Positions 62,875 through 64,000 of a DNA stretch of 64,000 nucleotides are shown here, piece by piece. This DNA is from Lentilactobacillus parabuchneri DSM 5707 = NBRC 107865 (GTDB lineage Bacteria; Bacillota; Bacilli; Lactobacillales; Lactobacillaceae). The stretch spans positions 438,491 through 502,490 of the forward strand of contig NZ_AZGK01000001.1 in assembly GCF_001435315.1 (NCBI RefSeq), in the 5' to 3' direction. Position numbers and translations under genes: made by a program. The notes below the pieces were generated by a model. The model was given only the letters and a program-made list of their open reading frames with translations, had not been told where the DNA came from and did not search any database. Position 1 is the first letter of the stretch. Every line of letters begins with the position of its first letter.

Positions 62875-63699
62875 ATGGATAACCAAGTCATTGCTTTAAT
62901 TCATCAAGTTGAATTAAATATTTTCAAAATGTTTGCGTCGATTGCACGAAAATACCAAATCAATTATATTGCACTGGGAGGTACCATGCTGGGTTCTATT
63001 CGCCACCAGGGATTTATCCCTTGGGATGACGATATGGACGTCGGCATGTTACGTTCCGATTATGAACGTTTCTTAAAAATTGCGCCCGAAGCCTTAAAGT
63101 CCGAGCACTATTTTCTCCAGACCCCTTGGACGGACGAGAATTACGCTCTAAGCTATTCCAAGCTATTGGATAGGAATACCTTCATTGAAGAAAAGAACAA
63201 CGTTAACAACGCACGTAAAGGCGTATTTTTGGATATCTTTCCACTGGATAAGATTCCGGACTCTTCTGCTCGTCAGCGCCGGCAAATCCTTGATATTAGA
63301 AGGCTTGACAGCCGAATCTATTTAAAGTTGCGTTATAATGTGATTGATAACCCAATGAGAAAATTTCAAAATCCGTTATCAGATGAACAGCTGGTCACTT
63401 CCGAGGACTTCAAGAAACAACGTGACGATATCATGACGATGTACAATGACAAGCCGGCCTTGATGAATGTCAAAAATTTGGCATCTCAGTATGGTTACGA
63501 CAAGGAAATTCTCACCTTAGACCAATTAAGTGACGTGGTCGAGCTGCCCTTTGAAGATACGGTGATCCGAGTTCCCGCCGATTACGATGCCATTTTAACA
63601 CGCATCTACGGTGATTACATGCAGCTGCCGCCAGAAAATGCCCGGACTGAAAAACACATTGTCAGGTTAATATTAAACAATCAGGAATTCGAACTATAA
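62875..63699 (+). CDS. LicD family nucleotidyltransferase-fold protein
   Basis: A 274-residue protein with the LicD signature: ALGGTMLGSIRHQGFIPWDD followed by the acidic metal-binding cluster WDDDMDVGM, and later GVFLDIFPLDKIP. LicD proteins transfer phosphocholine or other phospho-substituents to cell-surface sugars and teichoic acids. No choline uptake or CDP-choline gene is nearby, so the group transferred is unknown. The ATG at 62875 follows GGGGG. It is a single gene, possibly regulated by the divergent MarR protein. Confidence 0.86.
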   Translation: MDNQVIALIHQVELNIFKMFASIARKYQINYIALGGTMLGSIRHQGFIPWDDDMDVGMLRSDYERFLKIAPEALKSEHYFLQTPWTDENYALSYSKLLDRNTFIEEKNNVNNARKGVFLDIFPLDKIPDSSARQRRQILDIRRLDSRIYLKLRYNVIDNPMRKFQNPLSDEQLVTSEDFKKQRDDIMTMYNDKPALMNVKNLASQYGYDKEILTLDQLSDVVELPFEDTVIRVPADYDAILTRIYGDYMQLPPENARTEKHIVRLILNNQEFEL

Positions 63700-63773
63700 C
63701 ATGTTGCTTGAAATACAGTCTTATTTTTGTTAGGTTACATACGTTAAACAAAGTTAGGAATGAAGGTGTCTTT

Positions 63774-64000
63774 ATGTTTAATCCAAATGAATCCCGTTTT
63801 GCCAGTTACAGTATCGTCTCCACCCTGCCCGATGAAGCTATCGACAACGTTTGGTACATCATCGACAATGATTTGCAGGGCGTCTTTCCGCTGTCGAATT
63901 TGATTACCTTTAACTTGGTCAATAACGATGGTCAACTTTCCTATGATTTCATTCAAGGAAATGAACTGGTCGCTACTTTTGACTCACCATACCCATATGA
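63774..64000 (+). CDS. DUF960 family protein, 3' end outside window
   Basis: The first 75 codons of a small soluble protein that begins MFNPNESRFASYSIVSTLP, followed by EAIDNVWYIIDND. The SRFAS-x-x-x-V-x-TLP pattern and the W-x-x-ID segment are those of DUF960 proteins, which are usually about 90-100 residues and of unknown function. GAAGGTG lies upstream of the ATG. The frame is still open at the right edge of the window. Confidence 0.7.
   Translation, partial: MFNPNESRFASYSIVSTLPDEAIDNVWYIIDNDLQGVFPLSNLITFNLVNNDGQLSYDFIQGNELVATFDSPYPY

Noticed and set aside
1-64000. CRISPR arrays, insertion sequences, prophage or integrative elements
   Set aside because: No regularly spaced direct repeats, transposase, integrase or phage structural genes were seen. 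The XRE-like protein at 18747 and the three palindromic repeats alone do not indicate a mobile element.

Overview
The window looks like a chromosomal stretch of a lactic acid bacterium of the Lactobacillaceae. The best guess is a Lentilactobacillus-like species, judged by eye from moderate GC, strong Shine-Dalgarno sites, T-box and SMK-box leaders, PepV, Gls24/AmaP stress proteins and an L-Lys/D-Asx peptidoglycan gene set. There are no insertion sequences, prophage blocks, rRNA genes or CRISPR arrays. The species call is inference, not a search result.

Layout. Positions 1-4218 hold the yhaM-yhaN-yhaO nuclease/SbcCD-like cluster. A YlbF-family gene, a class A penicillin-binding protein, a T-box controlled argS and a tRNA-Gly(CCC) follow. 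Positions 9528-14957 carry four genes read leftward: asparagine-synthase-like, MurE, an ATP-grasp ligase and an aspartate-racemase-like gene. Together they look like a complete pathway for the D-Asp/D-Asn interpeptide bridge. Positions 15172-20830 mix small proteins, a universal stress protein, a secreted S53 peptidase (sedolisin), a tRNA-Leu(CAG) and an OhrR-like regulator.

Positions 21063-30400 are the most distinctive part. A leftward operon encodes a small membrane protein, a second S53 peptidase, a CPBP membrane protease, a P1-family aminopeptidase and a C39-like cysteine peptidase. After a terminator come an oligopeptide-binding lipoprotein, a dipeptide epimerase, a cytosolic NlpC/P60 peptidase and a cytosolic SxxK serine hydrolase. 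Read together, this is a plausible outside-to-inside system for degrading protein and cell-wall peptides.

Positions 30558-44541 hold mscL, a GH65 phosphorylase with an unusual N-terminal extension plus beta-phosphoglucomutase, a HAD phosphatase, a deoxynucleoside kinase, pepV, nnrD, a lipid-linked-precursor flippase and an acyltransferase/hydrolase pair. Positions 44672-57226 hold a cell-wall surface protein, T-box-controlled leuS, a PAP2 phosphatase with mnmM, an MFS exporter, SMK-riboswitch-controlled metK, corA and a T-box-controlled amino-acid permease. Positions 57602-64000 hold a nicotinamidase, a five-gene Gls24/AmaP/GlsB envelope-stress operon, a YdcF-like protein, a MarR regulator divergent from licD, and a partial DUF960 gene.

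A nested palindromic intergenic repeat occurs three times (near 20.9, 22.8 and 36.2 kb). Common themes are cell-envelope synthesis, cell-wall turnover and amino-acid supply, the last under RNA-based control (three T-boxes and one SAM riboswitch).
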